64,000 bases of DNA from Methylopila sp. 73B. Its GTDB lineage: Bacteria; Pseudomonadota; Alphaproteobacteria; Rhizobiales; Methylopilaceae. Below the pieces are notes generated by a model that had not been told where the DNA came from, did not search any database, and saw nothing but the letters and a program-made list of their open reading frames with translations. The first letter of the stretch is position 1. Each line of letters opens with the position of its first letter. Below are positions 21,586 to 30,425 of this stretch, in pieces. A program made the translations under genes and the position numbers. The stretch spans positions 3,164,501 through 3,228,500 of the forward strand of contig NZ_JAFV01000001.1 in the NCBI RefSeq assembly GCF_000526315.1. Reading direction: 5' to 3'.

Positions 21586-22285
21586 CGAACAGCGGGTTGC
21601 CCAGCACGTAGCGCCGGAACAGCCGGCGCGGCTCGAGCATCAGCCGCCACAGCCACTCGAAGCGGTACTTCCGGACGAACGTCGGCGCGCGCCGCTTGCC
21701 GTGGGACATGAAGTCGAACAGCGCCCCGGCGCAGATCGCCGCCTTGCAGCCCATCGCCTCGAGATGGGCCGCGGTCCAGATTTCCTGCCGCGGCGCGCCC
21801 ATGCAGACGATGACGAAATCGGCTCCGGACGCGCGGATCTCGGCCGCCACCTCATCGCCCCGCTCGTCCGGAAAGTAACCGCCGCGGGCGCCGACGTAGT
21901 CGTGCCTCGGAGCGATCTTGCGGAACGCGATCTGCGCGAGCTCCGCGACCGCGGGACGCGCGCCCAGCAGGAACACCTTCAGCCGGTGCTCCGTCTCCGC
22001 CAGAAACCGCGGCGTCATGTCGGTTCCGTTGAGGTTGTCGGGAAACGGTTCGCCGTGAATCCATTTCGCCGCCAGGTCGACGCCGACGCCGTCGTTCAGC
22101 AGCAGGCTGCGCTCCAGCGCGGCCGTCAGGTCCGGATTCCGCGACGCAATGTTCGAGATGTGCGCGTTGAGGTAGCAGATCAGCGCCGGCTCCGGAGCGG
22201 CGACGGCGCGATCCATAGCCGCGACCGCTTCGGCCCGGGTCGCGGCCAGCACTTTCAGCCCCAAAATATCGATTTTTTTTGCCAT
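21542..22285 (-). CDS. WecG/TagA/CpsF-family glycosyltransferase (GT26)
   Basis: Transfers a sugar, commonly ManNAc(A) or glucose, to an undecaprenyl-linked acceptor at the inner face of the membrane. The 247-residue protein has the family's LNAHISNIASRNPDL and LLLNDGVGVDLAAKW in the first third, then FLLGARPAVAELA and VIVCMGAPRQEIW, both hallmarks of WecG/TagA. The basic, Arg- and Leu-rich C-terminus LMLEPRRLFRRYVLGNPLF is the membrane-binding appendage seen in these enzymes. It is convergent to and overlaps the flippase gene. Confidence 0.93.
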   Translation of the reverse strand: MAKKIDILGLKVLAATRAEAVAAMDRAVAAPEPALICYLNAHISNIASRNPDLTAALERSLLLNDGVGVDLAAKWIHGEPFPDNLNGTDMTPRFLAETEHRLKVFLLGARPAVAELAQIAFRKIAPRHDYVGARGGYFPDERGDEVAAEIRASGADFVIVCMGAPRQEIWTAAHLEAMGCKAAICAGALFDFMSHGKRRAPTFVRKYRFEWLWRLMLEPRRLFRRYVLGNPLFVMRVIRARLARGRG

Positions 22286-22382
22286 ACGGAGCGTGCGGTG
22301 CGGAAACGGCGGGCGGGTGTCTGTAGAGTGTCATCGTCGCTGGCTTGCAGCCGACCGTCACTCCAAAAGGCGTCGAATCGAC

Positions 22383-23036
22383 ATGTTTCTAGGGACCGAC
22401 GACCAGAGCGTATACCGCAATCGTTTTCGTATGAAGCGGTTCGGCCAGCTTGTAGTGATAATCGATGAGATAATAAAGCAAAAAGGTCACTGCGATATTA
22501 TCGATGTCGGCGGTCGATTTGATCATTGGAACGCTTTGTCGGATATTTGGGGAGGAAGATCTCTTCATGTGACGCTGGTGAACCTCGAAGCGGAAAACGT
22601 GACGGACCCGCATTTCACCAGCCTTGCCGGCGACGCTTGCAACCTGAAGGACCACGCGGACAACAGCTTCGACCTCGCCTACTCGAATTCGGTGATCGAG
22701 CACGTCGGGCAATGGTCGAACCAGAAGCGCATGGCGGCCGAGACGCGGCGTGTGGCGCCGCGGCATTTTATCCAGACGCCGAACTACTGGTTCCCGCTGG
22801 AGCCGCATTTCCGCACGCCGTTCATCCACTGGCTTCCGCGGCCGTGGCGCGCCCTGATCGTGCAGGCCAAGGCCTGCGGGTTCTATCCGAAGGCCGCGAA
22901 CGTCGACGAGGCCAACGCCATCCTGCAGGACGCGATCCTGCTGAACGCGCCGTCGATGGCCTCGCTGTTCCCCGACTCGACCATCGTGAAGGAACGGGTC
23001 GCGGGTCTGACGAAGTCGCTGATCGCCGTGCGCTGA
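22383..23036 (+). CDS. Class I SAM-dependent methyltransferase
   Basis: Methyltransferase of the Methyltransf_11 type, 217 residues, probably modifying a sugar or lipid in this polysaccharide region. The ATG 22383 (MFLGTDDQSVYRNRF) is preferred over an ORF start 90 bases upstream that adds only Arg-rich residues. Motif I is degenerate, CDIIDVGGRFDHW, and SFDLAYSNSVIEHVGQW matches motif II and III. The 5' third (22383-22560) is visibly richer in A and T than everything around it, with runs such as GATAATAAAGCAAAAA, suggesting acquisition from elsewhere. The substrate is unknown. Confidence 0.75.
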   Translation: MFLGTDDQSVYRNRFRMKRFGQLVVIIDEIIKQKGHCDIIDVGGRFDHWNALSDIWGGRSLHVTLVNLEAENVTDPHFTSLAGDACNLKDHADNSFDLAYSNSVIEHVGQWSNQKRMAAETRRVAPRHFIQTPNYWFPLEPHFRTPFIHWLPRPWRALIVQAKACGFYPKAANVDEANAILQDAILLNAPSMASLFPDSTIVKERVAGLTKSLIAVR

Positions 23037-23040
23037 GGCG

Positions 23041-23547
23041 TCACGCCCCGAACCAACGGCGCGCGACCGCTTTCGCGCGGTCCGCCGCCGCAAGGCCGAG
23101 GCGCCACGCCGCGGTCGCATGCAGCCAGGCGAGCGCGCGGTCGCGGACGTCGGCGACGAAGACGTAGCCCGTCGCGAACCACGGGATCGTCATCAGCTTC
23201 GGCTTGCCGAGGTGAAGGACGCGCTCGGAGGTGAGGATGCTGAGCAGGTGGCAGACCGCCAGCGCCGCGCCGCCCTCCCAAGGGTGGCCGACCGCCATCC
23301 AGTAGAGCGACAGCGCCTTCAGCGGCTCGATCAGCAGGAACGGCACCGCCAGCAGCGCCAGCACGACGTAGGGCGGCGCGTCCGCGATCGCCCACCCCAG
23401 GCGCTGGAGAAACGCGAGTTCGCCGAGCCCGCGGAGGATCGGGCGCACCAGCGGCCCGAGCAGTCGGTCGAGCGCGCGGTACGTCAGGACCGCGGCCGCG
23501 ACCGGCGCCGACACCACAGCGCGCATCCAGGACCGTGGGGACGCCAC
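23041..23547 (-). CDS. Small membrane protein of unknown function
   Basis: I do not recognise this 168-residue protein. Hydrophobic segments lie at about 8-22, 55-76 (PPYVVLALLAVPFLLIEPLKA) and 93-106, and the C-terminus is basic. The segment ALSLYWMAVGHPWEGG between helices and the His-rich following stretch are distinctive. GTG at 23547 is chosen because it lies three bases past the stop of the upstream EamA-like gene; ATG 23526 and a CTG overlapping that stop are alternatives. Tight spacing suggests co-transcription with the LysR and EamA-like genes. Confidence 0.65.
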   Translation of the reverse strand: MASPRSWMRAVVSAPVAAAVLTYRALDRLLGPLVRPILRGLGELAFLQRLGWAIADAPPYVVLALLAVPFLLIEPLKALSLYWMAVGHPWEGGAALAVCHLLSILTSERVLHLGKPKLMTIPWFATGYVFVADVRDRALAWLHATAAWRLGLAAADRAKAVARRWFGA

Positions 23548-23549
23548 GA

Positions 23550-23987
23550 TCAGCCCCGGTAGGCCACGAGGATCGCGCCCGCGCCGATCAGCCCGACGCC
23601 GAGCCAGTTCGCGCCCGACAGCCGCTCGCCCAGGAAGGCCACGCCGAACACCGCGACGAGAACGACGCTGAGCTTGTCGATCGGCGCCACCCGGGCGGCG
23701 TCGCCGAGCTGGAGGGCGCGGAAGTAGCAGATCCACGACGCGCCGGTCGCGAGCCCAGACAGCGCGAGAAAGACATAGGTCCGGCCGCTGACGGCCGCTG
23801 GATCCTGCCATTGCCGGGTCGCGGTGAGGATCCCGGCCAGAGCCAGCAGGATGACGATCGTCCGCACGAAGGTCGCAAAATCGGAGCTGACGTTCGCCAC
23901 CCCGATCTTGGCGAAGACGGCGGTGAGCGCGGCGAACACGGCCGAAAGCAGGGCCCAGATCTGCCAGGACGCGAGCAGGCTCTTCAT
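23550..23987 (-). CDS. Half-size EamA-family membrane transporter
   Basis: Drug/metabolite transporter superfamily protein of 145 residues with about five membrane segments, one EamA repeat instead of the usual two. The first helices MKSLLASWQIWALLSAVFAA and the closing LSGANWLGVGLIGAGAILVAY are typical. Half-size members are expected to act as dimers. Its ATG overlaps the stop of the LysR gene (ATGA). The transported compound is unknown; its place behind a LysR regulator suggests regulated export. Confidence 0.85.
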   Translation of the reverse strand: MKSLLASWQIWALLSAVFAALTAVFAKIGVANVSSDFATFVRTIVILLALAGILTATRQWQDPAAVSGRTYVFLALSGLATGASWICYFRALQLGDAARVAPIDKLSVVLVAVFGVAFLGERLSGANWLGVGLIGAGAILVAYRG

Positions 23988-24880
23988 GACGCGACGCCCT
24001 CGGGATCGGCGAGCAGCGCCAGGAAGGCGCGCTCGGCCTGCGTCTCATACCGCTCGACGCGGCGAAGCGCGAAGAACGAGCGCCCGGGAAGCGGATAAGG
24101 CACGGCGACGAGCGCGCCGGACGCCAGCGACGGCGCGGCGACCAACGTCGACAGCACGGTCGCGCCGGCGCCGGCCTCCACCGCCGCGCGGCAGGCCTCG
24201 TTGGAGGGAAGCTCGAGCGCGATCTCGCGGTCGCCAAGCGAAAGCCCCGCCGAGGCCAGCGCCTGTTCGAGGATCGCCCGCGTGCCGGAGCCGGGTTCGC
24301 GCAGCACCCAGCGCGCGGCGGCGAGATCGGCGCGGCCGACGCGCCTTCCGTCGGTCCAGGGGTGCGCGCGGCCGACCACCAGCGCGAGGTCGTCCTTGGC
24401 CACGGGCGCGACCGACAGCGTCGGGTCGTCCACCGCCCCCTCCACCACGCCGAGGTCGGCGGCGCCGTCGCGCACCAGCGCGGCGATCGTCTCGGTGTTG
24501 CCGATGGCGAGCGTGAGCGCGACGCCGGGATAGGCGGTCCGGAAGCGCTGCATCAGCGCCGGCAGCCAGTAGCTCGCCACCGTCTGGCTCGCCCCCAGCG
24601 CGAGCCGGCCGCGCTTGAGGCCCGCGAGATCGGCCAGCACGGTCTCCGCCGCCGCGGCGCGGGCGAGCACGGCGCGCGCCTCCGCCAGGAACAGGCGGCC
24701 GGCCTCCGTGAGCGCGATGCGCCGGCCGACGCGGTCGAACAGCTTGGCCCCGTACCGCGTCTCGAGCGCCGACACCGCCGCGCTCGCCGCCGACTGGGTG
24801 AGGTGGATGGCTTCCGCGGCCTTCGTGACGTGCTCGCGTTCGGCGACGGCGACGAAGATCCGAAGCTGCTCCAGCGTCAT
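23984..24880 (-). CDS. LysR-family transcriptional regulator, YeiE-like
   Basis: DNA-binding regulator of 298 residues. The N-terminal winged helix-turn-helix MTLEQLRIFVAVAEREHVTKAAEAIHLTQSAASAAVSALE is canonical, and the effector domain resembles the CysB/CbbR/YeiE branch (TVASYWLPALMQRFRTAYPGV). It lies 14 bases downstream of a YeiH-type gene on the same strand, and in enterobacteria YeiE sits beside and controls yeiH. It probably binds the T-N11-A palindrome at 25950-25968. The inducer cannot be read from sequence. Confidence 0.9.
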   Translation of the reverse strand: MTLEQLRIFVAVAEREHVTKAAEAIHLTQSAASAAVSALETRYGAKLFDRVGRRIALTEAGRLFLAEARAVLARAAAAETVLADLAGLKRGRLALGASQTVASYWLPALMQRFRTAYPGVALTLAIGNTETIAALVRDGAADLGVVEGAVDDPTLSVAPVAKDDLALVVGRAHPWTDGRRVGRADLAAARWVLREPGSGTRAILEQALASAGLSLGDREIALELPSNEACRAAVEAGAGATVLSTLVAAPSLASGALVAVPYPLPGRSFFALRRVERYETQAERAFLALLADPEGVAS

Positions 24881-24894
24881 GCGGGTCCGGGGGT

Positions 24895-25905
24895 TCAGGT
24901 CGTCAGCTTGACCAGCGCCAGGCTGAAGCTCGCGATGAAGAGGAACGACGCCAGCCCCAAAAGCAAGGGCCGCAGTCCCTTCTCGCGCAGTTTGACGAGG
25001 TCGGTCTCGAGCCCCATAGCGGCGAGCGCGACCGCGAGCAGCGCCGGCGTCGCCTCGATCGCGAAGGCCTTGGGGCCGGCGGGAAGCGTGAAGAGGCTGT
25101 TGAGCGCGACCAGCGCGACGAAGCCGAGCACGAACCACGGGAACGGCGCGCGCGCCGCGCTGTCGCCGCTCCGCGCCATGTAGACCCCGAGCGCCGCCAC
25201 GACGGGCGCCAGCATCATCACGCGGGCGAGCTTCGCCACCACCCCGAACTCGCCGGCGTCCGGCCCCTGCTGGAAGGCGGCGGCGACGACCTGGGCGATC
25301 TCATGGATCGAGGCGCCGGACCACAGCCCATAGGCATGGGCGTCGAGGCCGAACGGGCTCGCGAGATGAGGATAGGCGAACATGGCGATCGAGCCGAACA
25401 CCGTCACGCAGGCCACGGCGTAGGCGACGTCCTCGTCGCGTCCGCGCACGGCCGTGTTGGCCGCCAGCACGGCGGACGCCCCGCAGATCGAGGTCCCCGC
25501 GGCGATCAGCTGCGCGAGCCGGGCGTCGACGCCGAGCATCCGGCCGAGCGCGACCGTCGCCAGAAAGGTCGCGCCGAGCGAGGCCGCGATGATCGCGACG
25601 CCGCCGGCGCCGACCTCCGCCACCTGGCCGACGGTCAGCTGCAGGCCGAGCAGCACGATCGCGACCCGCAGCACGCGGCGCATCGCGAAGACGACCCCGG
25701 GCCGGAGGTTGGGCAGCGGCCCCAGGGCGACGCGGACGACGACCCCGAGGCCGAGCGCGAGGATCATCGGGCTGAACGATCCAAGCCCCGGCGCCAGCCG
25801 CGCGCCATAGGCTGCGGCGGCGACGAGCGCCGCGAGCGCCAGGCCCGGCGCCAGCGTGGCGCACATCGCGCGACCTTGTGGAACGGCGAGACTGACCTCG
25901 GTCAA
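24895..25905 (-). CDS. yeiH: YeiH-type (UPF0324) membrane protein, putative sulfur-compound exporter
   Basis: Inner-membrane protein of the UPF0324 family with about ten membrane segments. Family markers are [44 protein letters not shown] and [18 protein letters not shown] at 25905 is chosen because AGGAG lies six bases before it; ATG 25866 is an alternative, and a more distal in-frame TTG (25950) falls inside the palindrome. Genetic work on homologues points to sulfite or related stress, but transport has not been shown here. It is followed by its likely LysR regulator. Confidence 0.88.
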   Translation of the reverse strand: MTEVSLAVPQGRAMCATLAPGLALAALVAAAAYGARLAPGLGSFSPMILALGLGVVVRVALGPLPNLRPGVVFAMRRVLRVAIVLLGLQLTVGQVAEVGAGGVAIIAASLGATFLATVALGRMLGVDARLAQLIAAGTSICGASAVLAANTAVRGRDEDVAYAVACVTVFGSIAMFAYPHLASPFGLDAHAYGLWSGASIHEIAQVVAAAFQQGPDAGEFGVVAKLARVMMLAPVVAALGVYMARSGDSAARAPFPWFVLGFVALVALNSLFTLPAGPKAFAIEATPALLAVALAAMGLETDLVKLREKGLRPLLLGLASFLFIASFSLALVKLTT

Positions 25906-25949
25906 AGCGATCTCCTGCGCGGACGCAGGACGATCGCATTCCGCTTTCA

Positions 25950-25968
25950 ATCAATCCAACGCATTGAT
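25950..25968 (-). promoter_or_regulatory. Probable LysR-type operator upstream of yeiH
   Basis: ATCAAT (25950-25955) and ATTGAT (25963-25968) are perfect arms around CCAACGC, giving the T-N11-A pattern of LysR regulators. The site ends 45 bases upstream of the chosen yeiH start, a suitable position for activation by the adjacent LysR protein. Confidence 0.55.
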
Positions 25969-25994
25969 AGCGTCAGAACGTTCGCGAAAACCGA

Positions 25995-26837
25995 TTATAG
26001 CCGCCGAACGCCGGTGACGGGATCGCCCCCTGCCCCGATGCGCGCGATGGCGGCCTGCAGCGGCTCCAGAGCAACCGCCATGGCGTGGCCGTTGGCGTGG
26101 ACGATCGTGTCCCTGTCCCGCACCAGCGCGACGTGGCCCTTCCAGAACAGGAGGTCGTTGCGCCGGACGTCGTCGAGCGACACCGCCTCGCCCAACGCCG
26201 CCTCCTGCATGTCGGCGTCGCGCGGCGCCGCGATTCCGCAGGCGGCGAGCGAAACCTGCAAGAGGCCGGAGCAGTCGAGGCCGAGGCTGGTGCGGCCGCC
26301 CCAGAGATAGGGCGCTCCGACGAAGCGCTCCGCGACCGCGGCGGGATCGCCCTCGAAGGCGTTGACCGGCGCCAGATGCGCCGCGATGGCGTAGGCGCCG
26401 GTGTCGAGCACGGCGAAGCGGCCGTCGAGATCGGCGACGCTCACCTTGGCCCCCATGGAGAGCGCGTCCGCGGGCGGCGTCTTGATGGACGGCTCGGGGA
26501 ACAGCAGCGTCCGCAGCGCGGCCACGCGGTGGGTGGCGCCCGGACCGAGGTCCGCCGACAGCGCCGCGGAGGGCATGTAGCCGACATAGCCGTCGAGCGA
26601 GAGCTGAACCCAGGCCCACCCCTCGAGCTCGTCGTAGACCACGACCTCCTCGCCGTAGAGCGCCTCGGTCTCGAGGCCCGCAAGCGGGTTCGGGGCCCGC
26701 CTGAGGCCGGCGTGGCCCACGGCGACGCGGCGGCGGTCGCCCTCCACGAAGCGCAAAGCCTCCACGCGGCCCTTGAGATGGGCTGCGGCGACGTCGGGAC
26801 GGGCGGGGGTCAGGCGGCGGTCGAGGGGCGTCTTCAT
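25995..26837 (-). CDS. NlpC/P60-family cell-wall hydrolase with SH3 domains
   Basis: Probable peptidoglycan endopeptidase, 280 residues. The N-terminal half contains SH3-like segments (LYGEEVVVYDELEGWAWVQL, GYVGYMPSAAL); the C-terminal half is an NlpC/P60 papain-like domain with the catalytic Cys in LDCSGLLQ, His in KGHVALV and a polar third residue in VHANGHA. The preceding PYLWGGRTSLG is also diagnostic. No clear signal peptide is seen from MKTPLDRRLTPARPD (26837), as in many alphaproteobacterial dipeptidyl-peptidase VI-like members, which act on imported muropeptides in the cytosol. Confidence 0.92.
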   Translation of the reverse strand: MKTPLDRRLTPARPDVAAAHLKGRVEALRFVEGDRRRVAVGHAGLRRAPNPLAGLETEALYGEEVVVYDELEGWAWVQLSLDGYVGYMPSAALSADLGPGATHRVAALRTLLFPEPSIKTPPADALSMGAKVSVADLDGRFAVLDTGAYAIAAHLAPVNAFEGDPAAVAERFVGAPYLWGGRTSLGLDCSGLLQVSLAACGIAAPRDADMQEAALGEAVSLDDVRRNDLLFWKGHVALVRDRDTIVHANGHAMAVALEPLQAAIARIGAGGDPVTGVRRL

Positions 26838-26892
26838 CGCCGGCACTCTACCCAAAAATCGCGAAGGAAACGTCTTCGATTCGGGAGAGCCG

Positions 26893-27483
26893 TCAGCCCT
26901 TGAAGAGGTAGGGCGCGGCCACGAATCCCAGCACGACGAGCACGAGCGACCCCCAGAACACCTGCGTCAACCGGGTGTCCATCAGCCGTTTCGCCTGCGG
27001 GCCGAACCGGTAAAGCAGCGCGCAGGGCAGCGCGAAACGCACGCCGCGGGCGACGACGCTGGCCGCCACGAAGGTGACGACGTCGAGCTGCGTCAGGCCG
27101 CTCGCGATGGTGATGACCTTGTAGGGGATCGGCGTGATCCCGCCGCCGATCAGGACCATCAGCCAGCCGTACTCGTTGTATGTGCCCGCGACCTCCTCGA
27201 AATCGCCGGACATGCCGTAGAACCGCAGCAGCGGCTCGCCGATCGCCTCGAACAGGAAGAAGCCGATGGCGTAGCCGAGGACGCCGCCGAGCACGGAGGA
27301 GACGGTGCAGATGATGGCGTAGCGGAACGCCTTGGCGCGCTCGGCCAGGATCATCGGCAGCAGCATCACCTCCGGCAGGGCCGGAACGAACGAGCTTTCG
27401 ACGAAGCAAAGCCCCGCCAGCGCGCGCTCGGCGTGACGGTGCTGCGCCATCCTCAGCGACCAGTCGTAGATCCTCTTGAGCAT
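26893..27483 (-). CDS. YqaA-family DedA-like membrane protein
   Basis: Inner-membrane protein of 196 residues in the SNARE-associated/DedA superfamily, YqaA branch. It shows LCFVESSFVPALPEVMLLPM, a re-entrant helix with the family's acidic and Pro residues, and GGGITPIPYKVITIASGL, the second conserved half. Relatives take part in undecaprenyl-phosphate or lipid recycling; that role is inferred from the superfamily only. It is a single gene between the NlpC/P60 and aminopeptidase genes. Confidence 0.9.
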   Translation of the reverse strand: MLKRIYDWSLRMAQHRHAERALAGLCFVESSFVPALPEVMLLPMILAERAKAFRYAIICTVSSVLGGVLGYAIGFFLFEAIGEPLLRFYGMSGDFEEVAGTYNEYGWLMVLIGGGITPIPYKVITIASGLTQLDVVTFVAASVVARGVRFALPCALLYRFGPQAKRLMDTRLTQVFWGSLVLVVLGFVAAPYLFKG

Positions 27484-27572
27484 CGTCCCCCGCGCGCTGT
27501 GTGCGCGAGGGTTATGGCCGATGCGGACGGCGTCCGTCCGTCCCGAAACGCCGCTCCAACGCCTTCGTGAAC

Positions 27573-28943
27573 TCAGCGGCCGTAGCGCTCGATAATCAGC
27601 GCGGCGAGCGCCCGCGCGCCCTGCGCCTCGCCGCCTTCCGGACGGCCGGGCTTCGCCGAGGGCGTCCAGGCGAACACGTCGAGATGGGCCCAGGTCTTGG
27701 CCTGGCCGACGAAGCGGCGCAGGAACAGCGCCGCGGTGATCGAGCCCGCGAAGGGGCCGCCGGAGATGTGGTTCACGTCGGCGATCTTGGAGGCCAGCAG
27801 GTCGTCGTAGGGGTTCCAGAGCGGCATGCGCCAGAGCGGGTCGTGCTCGGCCTGCGCGTGCCGCAGCAGGTCGGCGGCGAAGGCGTCGTCGTCGCTGTAG
27901 AGCGGCGGCAGGTCAGGCCCGAGCGCGACGCGTGCGGCGCCGGTGAGGGTGGCGGCGTCCACGATCAGTTGCGGCGCCTCCTCGTCGGCCAGCGCCAGCG
28001 CGTCGGCGAGCACGAGGCGGCCTTCCGCGTCGGTGTTGCCGATCTCGACCGAGAGGCCCTTGCGGCTCGGAATCACGTCGCCAGGCCGGAAGGCGTCGCC
28101 GGAGATCGCATTCTCCACCGCGCCGACGATCAGCCTGAGCCGGACCGGGATCTTGGCGCCCATGACCATGTCAGCGGCGGCGATCATCACGGCCGAGCCG
28201 CCCATGTCCTTTTTCATCAGCAGCATGGAGGCGTCGGGCTTGATGTTGAGGCCGCCGGTGTCGAACACCACGCCCTTGCCGACGAGGGTCACCTTCGGCG
28301 CGTCCTCGGGGCCCCAGACGAGGTCGACGACCCGCGGCGCGCGGTGGGCGGCGGCGGCCCGGCCCACCGCGTGAACGAGCGGGAAGTTTTGGGCCAGCAG
28401 ATCGTCGCCGACGATCGAGGTCACCGTCGCGCCGTGGCGCTCGCCGAGCGTGCGGATCGCGGCCTCGAGCTCGACCGGGCCGAGGTCGTTGGCCGGCGTG
28501 TTGATCAGGTCGCGCGCGGTCTCGACCGCCCGAACCGTGCGCTCCAGCGCCGGGACGTCGACGCCGTCGGGGGCGACGAGGCGGATGTCCTTGGCGGCCG
28601 GCTTGCCGTAGCGGGTGAAGCGGTAGAGGCCGAGCGCCAAGCCCAGCGCCGCGAGCCGGGCGGTCTGTCCGGCGTCTTCGAACCGGTAGGTCCCTGCGGG
28701 CAGGACGCCCGCGAGCTTGCCGGCAAGGAAGGGGTTCTTCTCCCGCGCGCCGGCGCTCTCCGTGACGAGCGCGACGCCCGCCAGCCCGCCGTCCGAGCCC
28801 GGAACCGCCAGCGTCGCGCCGGCGGTGGTCTCGAAGCCGGTCGCCTGGGCCCAGCCGCGCGCCGTCTCCGGCAGGACGCCGCCTGCGGGGACGAACCAGA
28901 TCGGCGTCGCGCTGTCGGCGGCGGGGACGAAGATCGACGGCAT
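27573..28943 (-). CDS. M17-family leucyl aminopeptidase
   Basis: Cytosolic, two-metal aminopeptidase removing N-terminal residues, 456 residues. The C-terminal catalytic domain carries VGKGVVFDTGGLNIKP (Lys and Asp), MKKDMGGSA, and the signature NTDAEGRLVLADAL, followed by AATLTGA. The ATG at 28943 (MPSIFVPAAD) is preferred over a start 27 bases upstream. The N-terminal domain is divergent, as usual. It is divergent from a quinone oxidoreductase gene. Confidence 0.95.
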   Translation of the reverse strand: MPSIFVPAADSATPIWFVPAGGVLPETARGWAQATGFETTAGATLAVPGSDGGLAGVALVTESAGAREKNPFLAGKLAGVLPAGTYRFEDAGQTARLAALGLALGLYRFTRYGKPAAKDIRLVAPDGVDVPALERTVRAVETARDLINTPANDLGPVELEAAIRTLGERHGATVTSIVGDDLLAQNFPLVHAVGRAAAAHRAPRVVDLVWGPEDAPKVTLVGKGVVFDTGGLNIKPDASMLLMKKDMGGSAVMIAAADMVMGAKIPVRLRLIVGAVENAISGDAFRPGDVIPSRKGLSVEIGNTDAEGRLVLADALALADEEAPQLIVDAATLTGAARVALGPDLPPLYSDDDAFAADLLRHAQAEHDPLWRMPLWNPYDDLLASKIADVNHISGGPFAGSITAALFLRRFVGQAKTWAHLDVFAWTPSAKPGRPEGGEAQGARALAALIIERYGR

Positions 28944-29100
28944 GGGGGCCTCCAGACACTGATCGCTCAAACGCGGGCGATGTCATCGCACATTTCGGAC
29001 GACGAGGGCGACGCTCGGCGGCGCCGAGCCTTGCCCCGAGGGGCCGGACGCGCCAAACCCTTTCTCCGCAATCGAGGCATACCAGCGAGGCGCTCACCCG

Positions 29101-30108
29101 ATGACCGATCTTCCGACCGAGATGGCCTACGTCCGAGCCGACGGCGCCGGCGAGCCGGACGTGCTTGTTCTCGCGCACGGGCCGCTCCCGGAGCCGGGCG
29201 AAGGCGAAGTGCTGGTCGAAGTCGTCGCGGCGGGCGTGAACCGTCCGGACGTGATGCAGCGCAAGGGCATGTACCCGCCGCCGCCCGGCGCTCCCGAGAC
29301 GCTCGGCCTGGAGATTGCCGGCCGGATCGTCAAGCTCGGCTCGGGCGTGACCAACTGGGCGGTCGGCGACGCCGTCTGCGCGCTGATCGCGGGCGGCGGG
29401 TATGCCGAATACGCCGTAGCGCAGGCCGCGACCTGCCTTGCGGCCCCCAAGGGCCTCACGCTGGTCGAAGCGGCTGCGGTGCCGGAGACCTTCTTCACGG
29501 TCTGGACCAACGTGTTCGAGCAGGCGGGCCTGAAGTCCGGCCAGCGCTTCCTGGTGCACGGCGGGACGAGCGGCATCGGCACGACGGCGATCCAGCTCGC
29601 CAAGGCCCGTGGGGCCACGCCCTACGCCACCGCCGGCGGCGCCGACAAGGTCGCCTTCTGCGAAAAGCTCGGCGCGGCGAAGGCGATCGACTACCGCACG
29701 GAAGATTTCGTCGAGGTGCTGAAGGCCGAGACCGGCGGCAAGGGCGTCGACGTCATCCTCGACATGGTCGGAGGCGACTACACTGCACGGAACCTGAAGT
29801 CGCTCAGCTTCGGCGGCACGCTGGTGCAGATCGCCTTCATGCAGGGGCCGAAGGTGCAGATCGACCTGACGCCGATCATGCTGAAGCGCCTCACCCTCAC
29901 CGGCTCGACGCTCCGCGCGCGCCCGATCGCCCAGAAGGCCGCCATCGCCGAGGCGCTTCAGCGCGAGGTCTGGCCGCTGATCGAGGCGGGCGAGGTCAAG
30001 CCCGTGATCCACGCCACCTTCCCACTGGCGGAGGCCGCCGAGGCTCACCGCCTGATGGAGGGAAGCTCGCACATGGGCAAGATCATCCTGACGACGGGCA
30101 AAGCCTAA
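29101..30108 (+). CDS. NAD(P)H quinone oxidoreductase, zinc-free MDR family (PIG3-like)
   Basis: Cytosolic NADPH-dependent reductase of quinones or related enals, 335 residues. The medium-chain dehydrogenase layout is intact: VVAAGVNRPDVMQRKGMYPPPPG, GLEIAGRIVKLG, the nucleotide site VHGGTSGIGTTAIQLAKARG and IDYRTEDFVEVL. Zinc-binding Cys residues are absent, as in QOR/PIG3 proteins. It is preceded by a 157-base divergent gap and followed by a non-coding stretch with a hairpin. Confidence 0.93.
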   Translation: MTDLPTEMAYVRADGAGEPDVLVLAHGPLPEPGEGEVLVEVVAAGVNRPDVMQRKGMYPPPPGAPETLGLEIAGRIVKLGSGVTNWAVGDAVCALIAGGGYAEYAVAQAATCLAAPKGLTLVEAAAVPETFFTVWTNVFEQAGLKSGQRFLVHGGTSGIGTTAIQLAKARGATPYATAGGADKVAFCEKLGAAKAIDYRTEDFVEVLKAETGGKGVDVILDMVGGDYTARNLKSLSFGGTLVQIAFMQGPKVQIDLTPIMLKRLTLTGSTLRARPIAQKAAIAEALQREVWPLIEAGEVKPVIHATFPLAEAAEAHRLMEGSSHMGKIILTTGKA

Positions 30109-30425
30109 GGACCGTCTGCGCTCGCGCTCTGCGATCCCACGCGCGCGGTAACCGACCATCCCGGTTCGGGTCCGGCGCTCGACGCCTGAGATGGGTCCTC
30201 CGGTCAAGCCGGAGGACGACGGGGAGGGTGTCTCGAAGGGCATCCTGAAGCCAGCGTCGCTGACACTGCACCCTGCCCGATCGCACGTCCCCCTCCAAAA
30301 GACTCGCCTTTCGGCGCGTCCGCCTTAGCTCCTCCCCGCAAGAGCCGACGCATGCGCAGGTCCGCCGTCCATCCCGACGGGCCGCAGAGGCGCGTCCGGC
30401 GTTCAACCCTGGGGCGACACGCGAC
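30109..30425. other. 317-base intergenic region before asnO
   Basis: No convincing gene. It contains a 9-bp hairpin at 30195-30217 and otherwise ordinary GC-rich sequence. The asnO promoter must lie here, but I cannot place -35 and -10 boxes with confidence. Confidence 0.5.
30195..30217. repeat. Short palindrome with the CCGGTCAAGCCGG core
   Basis: GTCCTCCGG (30195-30203) and CCGGAGGAC (30209-30217) form a 9-bp hairpin with loop TCAAG. The core is the reverse complement of that at 5676-5698. It lies 87 bases past the quinone oxidoreductase stop and could act as a terminator. Confidence 0.6.

Noticed and set aside
22293-22382. Upstream start for the 22383 methyltransferase
   Set aside because: The extra 30 residues are Arg/His-rich with no similarity to the family, and they lie in what should be the divergent promoter region.
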